Source: Magnetospirillum sp.
GTDB lineage: Bacteria; Pseudomonadota; Alphaproteobacteria; CACIAM-22H2
Length of the DNA stretch: 64,000 bases
Direction of reading: 5' to 3'
Assembly: GCA_027532905.1 (NCBI GenBank)
Contig: JAPZUA010000001.1
Span: 1,299,950-1,363,949, forward strand
This document shows, piece by piece, positions 49,197-58,444 of the stretch (its first letter is position 1; each line of letters starts with the position of its first letter). Both the position numbers and the translations under genes were made by a program. A model generated the notes under the pieces. It was not told the origin of the DNA. It did no database searches and was given only the letters and a program-made list of their open reading frames with translations.

Positions 49197-49210
49197 TTGA
49201 CCTGCATCAA
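49197..49210. promoter_or_regulatory. FNR/FixK box in the ccoN divergent promoter
   Basis: TTGACCTGCATCAA matches the FNR/FixK pattern TTGA(T/C)-N4-ATCAA. It lies 87 bases upstream of ccoN and 53 bases upstream of the divergent DUF2189 gene, so both may be induced at low oxygen. A strong eye match; no binding data. Confidence 0.8.
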
Positions 49211-49262
49211 GGCGCCGCCGGAAAATTGCTTCAAACTCCCTGAAACGGCGGAGGAAATCGCA

Positions 49263-50051
49263 ATGCAGCCCGTAATCCCGATTATCGCGGGACCCATCCC
49301 ACGCATCCGTGCAGTCGCCCTCGATCGGCCGTGGATCTGGATCGCGCAAGGCTGGAGCGATCTGGCGGCCGCCCCGCGCGTCAGCGTCGCCTATGGCGGC
49401 ACGTTCGTGCTCGCGGGTGCGGCCATCGCACTGCTGCTGTTTCTCGTCGAGTCGATCTATCTGCTGCTGCCCTTGGCCGCCGGATTCATGCTGCTCGCCC
49501 CGCTGCTGGCGGTCGGGCTCTACGAGACGAGTCGACGCATCGAACAAGGCCAAGCCCCCGATCTAGGCGCTGCCCTCGGCGCATTCCGCACCAATTTCGA
49601 GCAAGTCGCCTATATGGGGCTTGTACTCATGCTGCTCAATCTGTTCTGGACACGCATGGCGACGCTGATCTTCGCGATCTTTTTCGGCAGCCCGCGCGGC
49701 AATCTGCAGGATCTCGTCGATCTCACGCTGTTCTCGTCCGCGTCGCTGCCGTTCTTGCTCGTCGGCGGCTTCGTTGGTTTCGTGCTCGCGACCATCACGT
49801 TTGCGATTTCGGTCGTGTCGATCCCGATGCTGCTCGACCGGCCCGGCACGCCGATTTGGGTTGCGATCGGTACGTCGATCGAAGCGGTGCGCGCCAACCC
49901 GAAACCGATGGCGCTATGGGCCGCGTTGATCTGCGCCTTTACGGGCTTCGGCATGATCCCGGCGTTTCTGGGCCTTGCCGTGACGATGCCGCTGATCGGC
50001 TATGCGAGCTGGCATTGCTACAAAGACGTGGTCGTGCAGGGCGACGCGTGA
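49263..50051 (+). CDS. DUF2189-family membrane protein
   Basis: A 262-residue membrane protein with five to six hydrophobic segments, of the DUF2189 family found beside cbb3 oxidase genes and of unproven function. A GGAGGAAA ribosome binding site precedes the ATG at 49263. It shares the FNR/FixK box with ccoN. A WHCYKDVV element is at the C-terminus. The end abuts the convergent SafE-like gene. Confidence 0.85.
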   Translation: MQPVIPIIAGPIPRIRAVALDRPWIWIAQGWSDLAAAPRVSVAYGGTFVLAGAAIALLLFLVESIYLLLPLAAGFMLLAPLLAVGLYETSRRIEQGQAPDLGAALGAFRTNFEQVAYMGLVLMLLNLFWTRMATLIFAIFFGSPRGNLQDLVDLTLFSSASLPFLLVGGFVGFVLATITFAISVVSIPMLLDRPGTPIWVAIGTSIEAVRANPKPMALWAALICAFTGFGMIPAFLGLAVTMPLIGYASWHCYKDVVVQGDA

Positions 50052-50747
50052 TCAACCAAGTGCGCGAAAGCCAAGCCAGAACAGCACGCCCGCATTGAAC
50101 AGCAGCAGAGCCGGTGCAAGGCGGCCCATAGCCGTACGTATGCGCTTGGCGGCCATGGCACCGGCAAAGCCGACCGCCAGCAAAGCGGGCGCGGTACCAA
50201 TAACGAACCCCGCCATCGCCAGGGCCCCGCCCGCCGCTGAGCCTGCCCCTGCCGCTGCGGCCAAAGCCCCGTAGAGGAAGCCGCACGGCAGAAAACCGAG
50301 TGCCACGCCCAGCGCATAGCCGCGCAGACCCGTGGGCGCTTCCAACAAGCTGCGCACTGAACTGGTCAACCAAAAGCCACCGAGTGTGGCACCCGAACGG
50401 CCAAAGGCCTGCAGTGCGAACAACACGCCGCCGAGCCCCAACGCGGCCGCGAACGCATAACGGGCACCCGGCAGATCGGCGATTGCCCCGCCGAGGGCGC
50501 CCAGAGCGGCACCGAGCAGAATGTAGCTGGTGGCACGCCCAAGATGATAAGGCAGCAACACGGCACCCTGCAGCCGCTGCAAGGGTGCGGCTTCCAGGCG
50601 CGCCAAGGTCTGCGCCATCACGAACGGCCCGCACATCGACGCACAATGCAGGAAGCTGCCCGCGAACCCTGCGAGTGCCAAAGCCGCTGCAATGCCACCT
50701 GCGTCCAGCCCGCCGACCAGGGCAAGGTCTGTCGGGTGGTCGCGCAT
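50052..50747 (-). CDS. SafE/DsbD-type membrane protein linked to cbb3 oxidase
   Basis: A 231-residue membrane protein with six or seven helices. Conserved cysteines occur in SFLHCASMCGPFVMA (about 32-46) and GFLPCGFLYGALA (about 158-170). The double-cysteine helices resemble the DsbD/CcdA core seen in many cbb3-linked SafE-like proteins, whose role is probably copper or thiol handling during assembly (inference). ATG 50745-50747; 5 bp upstream of it is the aminotransferase stop. Confidence 0.82.
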   Translation of the reverse strand: MRDHPTDLALVGGLDAGGIAAALALAGFAGSFLHCASMCGPFVMAQTLARLEAAPLQRLQGAVLLPYHLGRATSYILLGAALGALGGAIADLPGARYAFAAALGLGGVLFALQAFGRSGATLGGFWLTSSVRSLLEAPTGLRGYALGVALGFLPCGFLYGALAAAAGAGSAAGGALAMAGFVIGTAPALLAVGFAGAMAAKRIRTAMGRLAPALLLFNAGVLFWLGFRALG

Positions 50748-50752
50748 CGGGT

Positions 50753-52006
50753 TTAGTCGGCGGCTTTGCGCGCGGTTTGCGCCGCGTCGCGATAGCAGGC
50801 GAGCGCTTGGGGGACGGCCGCATTGGTCGCGATCTTCGCGCCATTGGCGAGCAGCACCGACTCGAGGGCCGCGAGCGTGGTCAGCACGCAATCCTTGCGC
50901 GCATTGTAGCCCATCGTGCCGATGCGCCAGATCTTGCCGTGCAGCGGCCCGAAGCTGGTGCCGATCTCGATGCCGAAATCCTCGAGCATCGACCGGCGCA
51001 CGGCCTCGCCCGCCACGCCCTCGGGGATGTAGACGCCGACGACATTGGCCATCTTGTGGCGCTGGTCGCCGAAGAGTTTGAGGCCCATAGCCGCAAGCCC
51101 CTGCGCCATTGCATCGCCCGCAACGCGGTGGCGCGCAAAGGCCGCTTCGAGCCCTTCTTCGACCAGGATCTTGGCGCATTCGCGCGCCCCGTAAAGCATC
51201 GAGGTCGCTTCCGTATGGTGGTTGAGGCGCTTTTCGCCCCAATAATCCATGATCATCGCAAGATCGAAATAGTTGGACGCAATGCGCCGCCCCGGCCCGG
51301 CCACGTCGGCGGCCGTCGCAATGCCTTGTTCGACATGGCGCCGGCGCATGATCGCTTCTTCGGCACGCGGGCCGATCGTGATCGGCGCCGAGCCGGACGG
51401 CCCGGCGAGGCACTTCTGCAGGCCCGAGGAGACGAGATCGAGCTGCCATTCGTCGGCGCGCAGATCGTTGCCGCCGAGCGACGCGGTCGTGTCGGTGTAG
51501 AGCAACGCGTCGTAAGCACGCGCGAGTTTGCCGAGCTCGTTCAAAGGCTGCAGCATCGTGGTCGAGGTGTCGCCCTGGCACACGGCGAGCAGTTTCGGGC
51601 GATGCTGCTTCAGGGCCGCTTCGATCTGTTCTGGCGTAAAGACCGTGCCCCATTCGGCCTGGATTTCGACGACTTCGGCGCCGCAGCGGCGCGCGATTTC
51701 GGCCTTCAAATGGCCGAAACGGCCGAAGACGGGGACCAGCACCTTGTCGCCGGGTTCGATCAGCGAAACCATCGCGGCCTCGATACCGCCGCGTGCGGTG
51801 GCGTCGATCAGCAGCGACCATTTGTTCTGGGTGCGGAAGACCTGGCGATAGAGCGCCATCGTCTCGGCCATCAGGGCGGTCATCGACGGGTCGAACTGCC
51901 CGACCAAGGGCGTTGCCATGGCGCGCAGCACGCGCGGATCGGCATTGATGGGCCCGGGCCCCATCAGCAGGCGGGCGGGCGGGTTCAGATCGGCAAAAAC
52001 GGTCAT
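50753..52006 (-). CDS. PLP-dependent aminotransferase of the serine/alanine-glyoxylate family, PucG-like
   Basis: A 417-residue class V aminotransferase. PLP lysine is Lys198 (GLQKCLAGPSG). Gln37 in the GQFDP segment and Asn262 in RLNHHTEATSM match the residues I recall as marking (S)-ureidoglycine-glyoxylate aminotransferase (PucG) rather than alanine- or serine-glyoxylate enzymes. No other purine-degradation genes are visible here, so the substrate stays open. The ATG at 52006 is divergent from serS across 145 bp. Its 3' end nearly touches the SafE-like gene. Confidence 0.82.
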   Translation of the reverse strand: MTVFADLNPPARLLMGPGPINADPRVLRAMATPLVGQFDPSMTALMAETMALYRQVFRTQNKWSLLIDATARGGIEAAMVSLIEPGDKVLVPVFGRFGHLKAEIARRCGAEVVEIQAEWGTVFTPEQIEAALKQHRPKLLAVCQGDTSTTMLQPLNELGKLARAYDALLYTDTTASLGGNDLRADEWQLDLVSSGLQKCLAGPSGSAPITIGPRAEEAIMRRRHVEQGIATAADVAGPGRRIASNYFDLAMIMDYWGEKRLNHHTEATSMLYGARECAKILVEEGLEAAFARHRVAGDAMAQGLAAMGLKLFGDQRHKMANVVGVYIPEGVAGEAVRRSMLEDFGIEIGTSFGPLHGKIWRIGTMGYNARKDCVLTTLAALESVLLANGAKIATNAAVPQALACYRDAAQTARKAAD

Positions 52007-52151
52007 GGGGGCAGCCGGAATGCTGGAGGAGAACGGGAATTCCGCCCGGTTTTCCCGCGAAATCGCGCCAAGCGCAAGGGCCCGCGGCTTTTGCCACGAA
52101 GCCCCGACGCATGCTATCCAACCCGACCGTCAAAACAGGACAAAAAGACCG

Positions 52152-53429
52152 ATGCTCGACCGCAATTTCGTCCTCGCCAACCTCGCCGATATCGCTGCCA
52201 ATTGCCGCAATCGCGGCGTCGACATCGATCTCGACCGTTTCGCGCAAATCGAGGCTGCGCGCAAAAAGGCCGACCAGGCCCTGCAGGACGCCCAACGCGA
52301 AGCCAATTCGCTGGCGTCCGCCAAAGACCTGTCGGTCGACCAGAAGCGCGAACAGGGCCGCAGCTTGCGCGAAAAGCGCGAGGCGCTGAAGGCCGAACTC
52401 GACGCGGCACAAGCCGAGGCCGATGCGCTGCTGCTGCGCATCCCGAACATGACGCACCCGGCCTCGCCGGTGGGGCGCGACGACAAGGACAATAAAGAGA
52501 TCGACCGCAACGCGGTTGCGCATCCGAAATTCGATTTCGCGCCGCGCGATCACGTCGCCCTCGGCGACCTGCTCGGCATCATCGACACCGAGGGCGGCAG
52601 CAAGGTCGCCGGTCCCGGCTTCTATTTCCTCAAAGGCGACGGGGCGCGCCTCGAACTCGCCTTGCAGAATTTCGCGGTCGAGTTTCTGGCCAAGCGCGGC
52701 TACGTGCCGCACATCACGCCCGACATGGCGCGCGACACGATCCTGCAGGGCACTGGCTTCGTGCCGCGCGGGGCCGAGACCAATACCTACCGCATCGAAG
52801 ACCAAGACATGTCTTTGATCGCGACGGCCGAGATCACATTGTGCGGCCTCTATCAGGACACGATCCTCGACGAGGCCGAATTGCCGATCCGCATTGCGGG
52901 CGTGTCGCACTGTTTCCGAACCGAGCGCGCGGCGGGGCGTGCCACGCGCGGCCTCTATCGCGTGCACCAATTCACGAAGGTCGAGATGGTGGTGATCGCG
53001 ACCCCTGAACAGTCCGACGCGATCCACGCCGAATTGCTCGCCAACGAGCGCGCGATTTTCGACGCGCTCGAACTGCCCTATCGCGTGCTCGACATCTGCA
53101 CGGGCGATCTGGGCGGTGCGGCCTATCGCAAATACGATCTCGAGGCTTGGATGCCGGGGCGCGGGGACGGCGGCGAATTCGGCGAGGTCACGAGTACGTC
53201 GAACTGCACCGACTACCAGGCGCGGCGCCTCAATATCCGCTACCGCAAGGGGCCAAAGGAAAAGCCGCTCTACGCGCACACCCTGAACGGCACGGGTATT
53301 GCGCTCGGCCGCGCCATGATCGCGATCCTCGAGAACAACCAGGAAGCCGACGGCAGCGTGCGCCTGCCCGCACCCTTGCAGGCTTTCATGGGCCAGACGC
53401 ATATCCGCCCGCGTGCGGCCAAGGCATGA
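52152..53429 (+). CDS. serS: Seryl-tRNA synthetase
   Basis: Class II aminoacyl-tRNA synthetase charging tRNA-Ser, 425 residues. N-terminal coiled coil spans about residues 25-105. Motif 2 is FRTERAAGRATRGLYRVHQF and motif 3 contains TLNGTGIALGRAMIAILENN. FRTERAAG departs from the usual FRSEAGAAG form, so this may be a divergent or second copy. The TGA overlaps the thiol dioxygenase ATG (ATGA), so it is expressed with metabolic genes. ATG 52152 gives a normal N-terminus (MLDRNFVLANL). Confidence 0.9.
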   Translation: MLDRNFVLANLADIAANCRNRGVDIDLDRFAQIEAARKKADQALQDAQREANSLASAKDLSVDQKREQGRSLREKREALKAELDAAQAEADALLLRIPNMTHPASPVGRDDKDNKEIDRNAVAHPKFDFAPRDHVALGDLLGIIDTEGGSKVAGPGFYFLKGDGARLELALQNFAVEFLAKRGYVPHITPDMARDTILQGTGFVPRGAETNTYRIEDQDMSLIATAEITLCGLYQDTILDEAELPIRIAGVSHCFRTERAAGRATRGLYRVHQFTKVEMVVIATPEQSDAIHAELLANERAIFDALELPYRVLDICTGDLGGAAYRKYDLEAWMPGRGDGGEFGEVTSTSNCTDYQARRLNIRYRKGPKEKPLYAHTLNGTGIALGRAMIAILENNQEADGSVRLPAPLQAFMGQTHIRPRAAKA

Positions 53430-54025
53430 AACGCTTGCGCGACTTCGTTGTGGCCGCCACGCGGGTGATGGGCCCGGACGGCCTCGACGAAGCAGACGCG
53501 CACGCCAAACTCGGACCGCTGTTGCGCACGCTGATCGCAAGCGACGATTGGTTGCCGCCTGCGTTTGCCGAGCCAGATCCGGTGCATTACCGCCAGTACC
53601 TGCTGCATTGCGACCCTCTCGAGCGTTTCAGCGTGGCGAGTTTCGTGTGGGGGCCGGGCCAGAAAACGCCGATTCACGACCACACGGTCTGGGGCCTCAT
53701 CGGCATTCTGCGCGGCGCCGAACAGTGCCGATTTTTCGCGCGCAAAGCCGACGGTAAGCTTGAAGCGGCGGGCGAAGAGCGGCTCGAACAAGGCCAGCTC
53801 AGCACGCTTGGGCCACAGAGCGGCGATATCCACGAAGTGGCGAATGCCTATGCCGACCGCGTGTCGGTCGCAATCCATGTCTATGGCGCCAATATCGGGG
53901 CGGTCGCGCGCCATGTATTCGATCCGGCGACGGGGGCCATAAAAAATTTCGTGTCCGGCTACGCCGCCGCGATCCAGCCAAATCTATGGGACCGTTCGGC
54001 CGATATCCGCGCGTCGCTTTCGTGA
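53426..54025 (+). CDS. Cysteine dioxygenase-type thiol dioxygenase (cupin)
   Basis: A 199-residue cupin that oxidises a thiol such as cysteine or 3-mercaptopropionate to a sulfinate. Iron ligands His84, His86 (TPIHDHTVWG) and His136 (GDIHEV) and the catalytic Tyr153 (HVYGANIG) are all present. The IHDHTVWG sequence is of the bacterial 3-mercaptopropionate/cysteine dioxygenase branch. Overlaps serS and the following MFS gene by four bases each (ATGA, GTGA). Confidence 0.9.
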   Translation: MKRLRDFVVAATRVMGPDGLDEADAHAKLGPLLRTLIASDDWLPPAFAEPDPVHYRQYLLHCDPLERFSVASFVWGPGQKTPIHDHTVWGLIGILRGAEQCRFFARKADGKLEAAGEERLEQGQLSTLGPQSGDIHEVANAYADRVSVAIHVYGANIGAVARHVFDPATGAIKNFVSGYAAAIQPNLWDRSADIRASLS

Positions 54026-55176
54026 AGACAGGCCCCGCTTTGGTCGGCGTGCTGATGTGCACGATGGCAAGTGCGGCCACGCTGCGCGCGGTCGACCCGC
54101 TGTTGCCCGATCTTGCCGAGCGTTTCGGCACGCTGCCAGGTGCGGTCGGCATTGTGATCACGGCCTATTCGATCGCCTATGGCGGCGTGCAGTTCGTCTC
54201 GGGGCGCATTGGCGACCTTTGGGGAAAGCCGCAGACGATCGCGGCGGCGGCACTCGCGGCAGCCTTGGCGACGGGGGCGTGCGCGCTTGCCACCTCGCTC
54301 GACATGCTGATCGTGCTGCGTGCGATTGCAGGGGCATGTGCGGGCGGCATCATCCCTCTCGGCATTGCCTATATCGGCGACAGTGTCGCCTACGAGCAGC
54401 GCCAGCGCGCTTTGATCCGCCTCTCGTCGATGCAGATTCTCGGCACGATGGCGGGCCAAGTCGGCGGCGGCGTGGTCGGTGCGGCCCTCGGCTGGCAGGG
54501 CGTGTTTTTGGTTTTGGCGGCGGCGTTCGGCTTGGGTGCCGTTGTGCTGGCCTCGATCCTGCGCAACGCCCCCGCAAGGGCGCCAAGTGCGGCAAGCGCC
54601 AATCCGGGCTATGGCTGGGTTGCAAACCCGCGCGCGCGCATGGTGCTGGCGACGGTCGCGTTGGAGGGATTTTTCTTCTATGGCAGCTTGGCCTTCGTTG
54701 CGGCCGATCTGCAGACGCGCTTTGCGCTCGATCTTGCGACGGCGGGGCTCGTGCTTCTCACCTTCGGCGCGGGCGGCCTTGTGTTTGCCTTCACATTCGC
54801 GCGCCTCTTCGGGGCCGCACCTGCGGGTCGCGTGCCTTTGCTGGGTGCTTGCGCGTTGGCTGTCGCTTTTGCGGGACTTGCCGCGATTCCGGACGCGTTC
54901 TATGCGGGGCCGCTGCTGGCCATGATGGGCTGGGGTTTCTTTGCGATGCATTCCTCGCTGCAGACGGAGGCAACGCAGATGCTGCCGCACGCGCGCGGCC
55001 ATGCGGTGGCGACGTTTGCGGCCGTGTTCTTCGCGGGCCAAGCCGTTGGCGTTGCCGCCGGCGGGGCGGCGTTCGACCGCTTCGGCGCCGAGCCGCTGTT
55101 CCTCGCCAGTGCGGCCATCTTGCTTGCGATCGGCGTGCGCTTTGCGCGCGCCCTTGCGCGCGGTTACGCCAAATAG
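54022..55176 (+). CDS. MFS transporter
   Basis: A 384-residue major facilitator with 12 hydrophobic segments. The loop 2-3 motif is [13 protein letters not shown]. It resembles sugar- or drug-efflux members but the substrate cannot be read. I start at GTG 54022, overlapping the dioxygenase stop (GTGA); an in-frame ATG at 53986 overlaps further. Probably exports or imports a sulfur or organic compound related to the dioxygenase (inference). The last 13 bases overlap the convergent hyi gene. Confidence 0.85.
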   Translation: MKTGPALVGVLMCTMASAATLRAVDPLLPDLAERFGTLPGAVGIVITAYSIAYGGVQFVSGRIGDLWGKPQTIAAAALAAALATGACALATSLDMLIVLRAIAGACAGGIIPLGIAYIGDSVAYEQRQRALIRLSSMQILGTMAGQVGGGVVGAALGWQGVFLVLAAAFGLGAVVLASILRNAPARAPSAASANPGYGWVANPRARMVLATVALEGFFFYGSLAFVAADLQTRFALDLATAGLVLLTFGAGGLVFAFTFARLFGAAPAGRVPLLGACALAVAFAGLAAIPDAFYAGPLLAMMGWGFFAMHSSLQTEATQMLPHARGHAVATFAAVFFAGQAVGVAAGGAAFDRFGAEPLFLASAAILLAIGVRFARALARGYAK

Positions 55177-55931
55177 GGCTTGAGCCAGCCCAAGCCCGCC
55201 GACGTGCCGCCGCGCGGCCGATATTCGCAGCCGATATGGCCCGCATAGCCAAGGCGATCGATGAGATCGAACAGATACGGATAGGCAAGCTCGCCTTCGC
55301 TGGGCTCGTGCCGGTCGGGCACACCGGCGATCTGCATGTGGCACACGCCCGGCAGGAACTTTTCGATCTTGCGCGCCACATCGCCCTCGACGATTTGGCA
55401 ATGATAGAGATCCATCTGCACGCCTAACGCCGACGAGCCCACCGCCGTGCAGATAGCGTGCGCTTCGTCTTGTCGATTGAGGAAATAGCCCGGTATGTCG
55501 CGCGTGTTGATGGGCTCGATCGCAAGCCCAATGCCGCGCGCTTCGGCAACGGGTGCGGCCCGACGCAGATTGGCAAGATACGTGGCGAAATCGGCCCCAT
55601 CGTCGACGCGCCCGGCCATCGCGTGCACGCGCGGGCACGCCAGCGCATCCGCATAGTCGAGCGCTTTGGCAAGGGCCGCGTCGAATTCGGCTTCGCGGCC
55701 TTTGAGGGCGGCAAGCCCGCGCTCGCCGCGTTCCCAATTGCCGGGCGGCAGGTTGAACAGCACGATGGCGACACCGGCCGCTTTGGCGGCAGCGGCCACG
55801 CGCGCCGGCGTTTCGTCGTAGGGGAACAAGAACTCGACCGCGCGAAAACCGTCGGCGGCGGCGGCGGCGAAACGGTCGAGAAATGCGTGTTCGTTGTAGA
55901 GGAACGAGAGGTTGGCGGCGAATTTCGGCAT
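55164..55931 (-). CDS. hyi: Hydroxypyruvate isomerase-like protein
   Basis: A 255-residue TIM-barrel enzyme of the Hyi/OtnI family. Markers include [20 protein letters not shown] near the start, [21 protein letters not shown] and [13 protein letters not shown], with metal-binding Glu and His residues. Hyi converts hydroxypyruvate to tartronate semialdehyde; OtnI relatives use oxo-tetronates. The ATG overlaps the MFS (Bcr-type) stop. Together with the aminotransferase it could serve glyoxylate/hydroxypyruvate metabolism, but this is inference. Confidence 0.9.
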   Translation of the reverse strand: MPKFAANLSFLYNEHAFLDRFAAAAADGFRAVEFLFPYDETPARVAAAAKAAGVAIVLFNLPPGNWERGERGLAALKGREAEFDAALAKALDYADALACPRVHAMAGRVDDGADFATYLANLRRAAPVAEARGIGLAIEPINTRDIPGYFLNRQDEAHAICTAVGSSALGVQMDLYHCQIVEGDVARKIEKFLPGVCHMQIAGVPDRHEPSEGELAYPYLFDLIDRLGYAGHIGCEYRPRGGTSAGLGWLKPYLA

Positions 55932-57154
55932 CACGCAACCGCCGGACGTTTGCCGACCAGCAAGGCATGGGCGCCGAAGCCGAGCAGCGCCATCGCAAAC
56001 ATCGTGGCGCACATCGGCACGGCGGTGCCGTCGGCCAACAATGCGACCATCAAGCCCGAAACGGCACCCAGCACGAACTGTGTGAACCCAGCAAGGGCCG
56101 AAGCCGCACCGGCAATCTGCGGATGGTCGGCGAGCGCCCCCGCCATCGCGTTTGAGCCGATGAGGCCCATGCAAGCAAGCATGCACAGCAAGCCTGCGAC
56201 GATGCCCGCAAGGCCGAAAGCGCCGGTGGCTGCGATGACCAACAGCACGGCCCCGCACACGACCGACGCCACCAGCCCGATGCGCAGTGCCGCATCGCTA
56301 CCCATGCTCAGCACAAGGCGACTGTTCAGATAGTTCGAGCCCATCATGCCCACGACATTGAGCGCGAACAGCAAGCCGTACGTGTCGGGTGCCACGCCGT
56401 AGAGCTCGATATACACAAACGGCGTGCCCGAGATGTACGCGAACATCGCGCCGAAGATCCCGGCCCCGCCGATAACGTAGCCGAGATAGCGCGGATCTCG
56501 CAGCAGACGCATATAGGCGCCCATGACCGACGAAAAACCGGCTGAGCGGCGTCGATCAAGCGGCAAGGTTTCGGGCTGGCGCAGCAAGGGCAAACCCGCA
56601 ACGAGCCCGAGGACGGCTAGCACCCAGAAGATCGCGCGCCAATCGAACAGCTTCAGCACTTGGCTGCCGAGGATGGGCGCAAGCATCGGGGCTGCACCCA
56701 TCACCAGCATCATCAGCGACATGACGCTTGCACTGCGGTCGCGGTCGAACACGTCGCGCACCATGGCGCGCCCCAGCACGACGGCGGCGGCCGCCCCCAA
56801 TGCCTGCACCACGCGCCACAAGGCGAGTTCGATCGGATCGCGTGCGAAACTGCAGCCAATACTTCCGACTGCGAACAGCGCAATGCCCATCAAGGTCGGA
56901 CCGCGGCGCCCGTAACGGTCGCCGATCGGCCCCCAGGCCAATTGGCCGAACGCAAAGGCGAGGAAAAAGCCGGACAGCGACAGTTGCACCTGGTCTTGCG
57001 TCGCGTTGAAGGCGCGCCCGATCGTCGGCAAGGCGGGCAGATACATATCGACCGCACTGGGCGTGATCGCCATCAGCGCGCCGAGCATGAAGACGAAGCC
57101 GACATCGCCGCGCCACCCCGGCGGCCGCGGGCCGCCTTTCAATCCGTCGAACAT
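55931..57154 (-). CDS. Bcr/CflA-family MFS efflux transporter
   Basis: A 407-residue 12-helix MFS protein. [13 protein letters not shown] (helix 1), [17 protein letters not shown] (loop 2-3) and [21 protein letters not shown] are hallmarks of the Bcr/CflA drug resistance subgroup. Start ATG 57152-57154; a longer reading from 57223 lacks a ribosome binding site. Its TGA overlaps the hyi ATG. Likely exports a small drug or metabolite; substrate unknown. Confidence 0.93.
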   Translation of the reverse strand: MFDGLKGGPRPPGWRGDVGFVFMLGALMAITPSAVDMYLPALPTIGRAFNATQDQVQLSLSGFFLAFAFGQLAWGPIGDRYGRRGPTLMGIALFAVGSIGCSFARDPIELALWRVVQALGAAAAVVLGRAMVRDVFDRDRSASVMSLMMLVMGAAPMLAPILGSQVLKLFDWRAIFWVLAVLGLVAGLPLLRQPETLPLDRRRSAGFSSVMGAYMRLLRDPRYLGYVIGGAGIFGAMFAYISGTPFVYIELYGVAPDTYGLLFALNVVGMMGSNYLNSRLVLSMGSDAALRIGLVASVVCGAVLLVIAATGAFGLAGIVAGLLCMLACMGLIGSNAMAGALADHPQIAGAASALAGFTQFVLGAVSGLMVALLADGTAVPMCATMFAMALLGFGAHALLVGKRPAVA

Positions 57155-57252
57155 CAGCGGCTGCCCCCTCGAATGGGCCGGTCGGCCCGGAATTTTTATA
57201 GGGCTTCGAAATCCGGCAGACAAGATCGATGCGCCGCGCCATAGTCCGGCTT

Positions 57253-57912
57253 ATGCGCTACGCGATCTATTACGTACCCACAGCCGACGATCCTTTGTGG
57301 GATTTCGCCAATCGCTGGCTTGGCCGCAATCCCGAAACCGGCGCGGTGTTCGACTGCGACGCATCCGTCGTTGCCGATCCGCGCCGCTACGGTTTCCACG
57401 CCACGCTGAAGCCGCCTTTTGCACTCGCACATGGCAAAAGCGAAGCCGAACTCGTTGCGGCCCTTGTCGACTTCGCGCGCCGCACCGCCCCGTTCGACGT
57501 GCCGGATATGCGCGTAGCAAAGCTTGGTCGGTTCCTCGCGATCGTGCCCGGCACGCATTCTCCGGCTCTGCATGCGCTTGCCGATGCGTGCGTGCGCGAT
57601 TTCGATTTTTTCCGCGCGCCCGCCGACGAAGTCGAGCTCGCAAAGCGGCGCAAAGGCGGCTTGAGCGCGCGCGAAGACGAGCACCTCGTGCGCTGGGGCT
57701 ATCCTTACGTATTCGACACGTTCCGCTTCCACATGACGTTGTCCGGGCAGCTCGACGATGCAACGGCGACAAGGCTCGAGCCCGAACTAGCGGCCGCAAC
57801 TTCCGACATGTTGAAGCACCCGCTTGCCGTACGCGAAATCGCATTGTTCACCGAGCCTGAAGCCGGCGCCGATTTCGTGCTTACGCGGCGCTTACCGCTT
57901 GGATCTGCTTGA
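57253..57912 (+). CDS. DUF1045 / phosphonate-linked 2H-phosphoesterase-like protein
   Basis: A 219-residue protein with the two HxTx motifs of the 2H phosphoesterase superfamily: His49-Ala-Thr51 (GFHATLKPP) and His160-Met-Thr162 (RFHMTLSG). It is the DUF1045 protein recurrently linked to C-P lyase operons, with an unproven role in phosphonate metabolism. Here it lies on the opposite strand to phnN and overlaps its 3' end by 32 bases. ATG 57253 is chosen over 57229. Possible cyclic phosphodiester hydrolase (inference). Confidence 0.85.
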   Translation: MRYAIYYVPTADDPLWDFANRWLGRNPETGAVFDCDASVVADPRRYGFHATLKPPFALAHGKSEAELVAALVDFARRTAPFDVPDMRVAKLGRFLAIVPGTHSPALHALADACVRDFDFFRAPADEVELAKRRKGGLSAREDEHLVRWGYPYVFDTFRFHMTLSGQLDDATATRLEPELAAATSDMLKHPLAVREIALFTEPEAGADFVLTRRLPLGSA

Positions 57913-58444
57913 GGGCGGCGACGAAGGCCGCGACGGACGCGTCGAGCGCGCCGCTATTGTCGATGCGCACAGCATTTGGGATCGCGGTTTCAAGGGCTGC
58001 TGCGCGCGCCAATCGCGCTTCGATCTCGGCTGCATCTTCGCGCGCACGCGCGGCCAAGCGCGCGGCAAGAACCGCAGAGCTTGCTTCGATCAGCACAGGA
58101 ATCGCACCGGCCGCAGCGGGTTTGCCGGCGGCCCAATCGGCCCGACTGCCGGATACAACGACAGTCAATCCCGCTTGGCGCCAGTGCGCAATCTCCGAAC
58201 CGATCGCGTAGCCGACGTCGCGCGCCTGCCAGTCGAACGCGAACAGCCCGGCGGCTTTGCGCGCTGCGAATTCCTGCGTCGTGAGCGGCACAAACACTTC
58301 GTCGCCCGGCACCGGCGGGCGCGTGATGTAGCGATGCGCAAACGCAAAGCCCTGTCCGTCGAGCGACGCGCGTGCAGCATTCAGCAGCGTGTCTTTGCCC
58401 GCACCCGACGGGCCCATCACATACGCAAGCGCTCCCGGCCTCAA
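57881..58444 (-). CDS. phnN: Ribose 1,5-bisphosphate phosphokinase PhnN
   Basis: Makes PRPP from ribose 1,5-bisphosphate in the phosphonate pathway. Walker A is GPSGAGKDT, near the N-terminus. I start at TTG 58442-58444, whose overlap with the phnM stop (TTGA) mirrors the ATGA overlaps between the other phn genes and gives a normal N-terminus (MRPGALAYVMGPSGAGKD). A GTG at 58466-58468 would add eight arginine-rich residues. Length about 187 residues. Confidence 0.9.
   Translation of the reverse strand: MRPGALAYVMGPSGAGKDTLLNAARASLDGQGFAFAHRYITRPPVPGDEVFVPLTTQEFAARKAAGLFAFDWQARDVGYAIGSEIAHWRQAGLTVVVSGSRADWAAGKPAAAGAIPVLIEASSAVLAARLAARAREDAAEIEARLARAAALETAIPNAVRIDNSGALDASVAAFVAALKQIQAVSAA

Noticed and set aside
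50052-53540. 1162-residue leftward frame across SafE, the aminotransferase and serS
   Set aside because: Most of it is antisense or out-of-frame reading; only the part from 50747 down encodes a recognisable protein.
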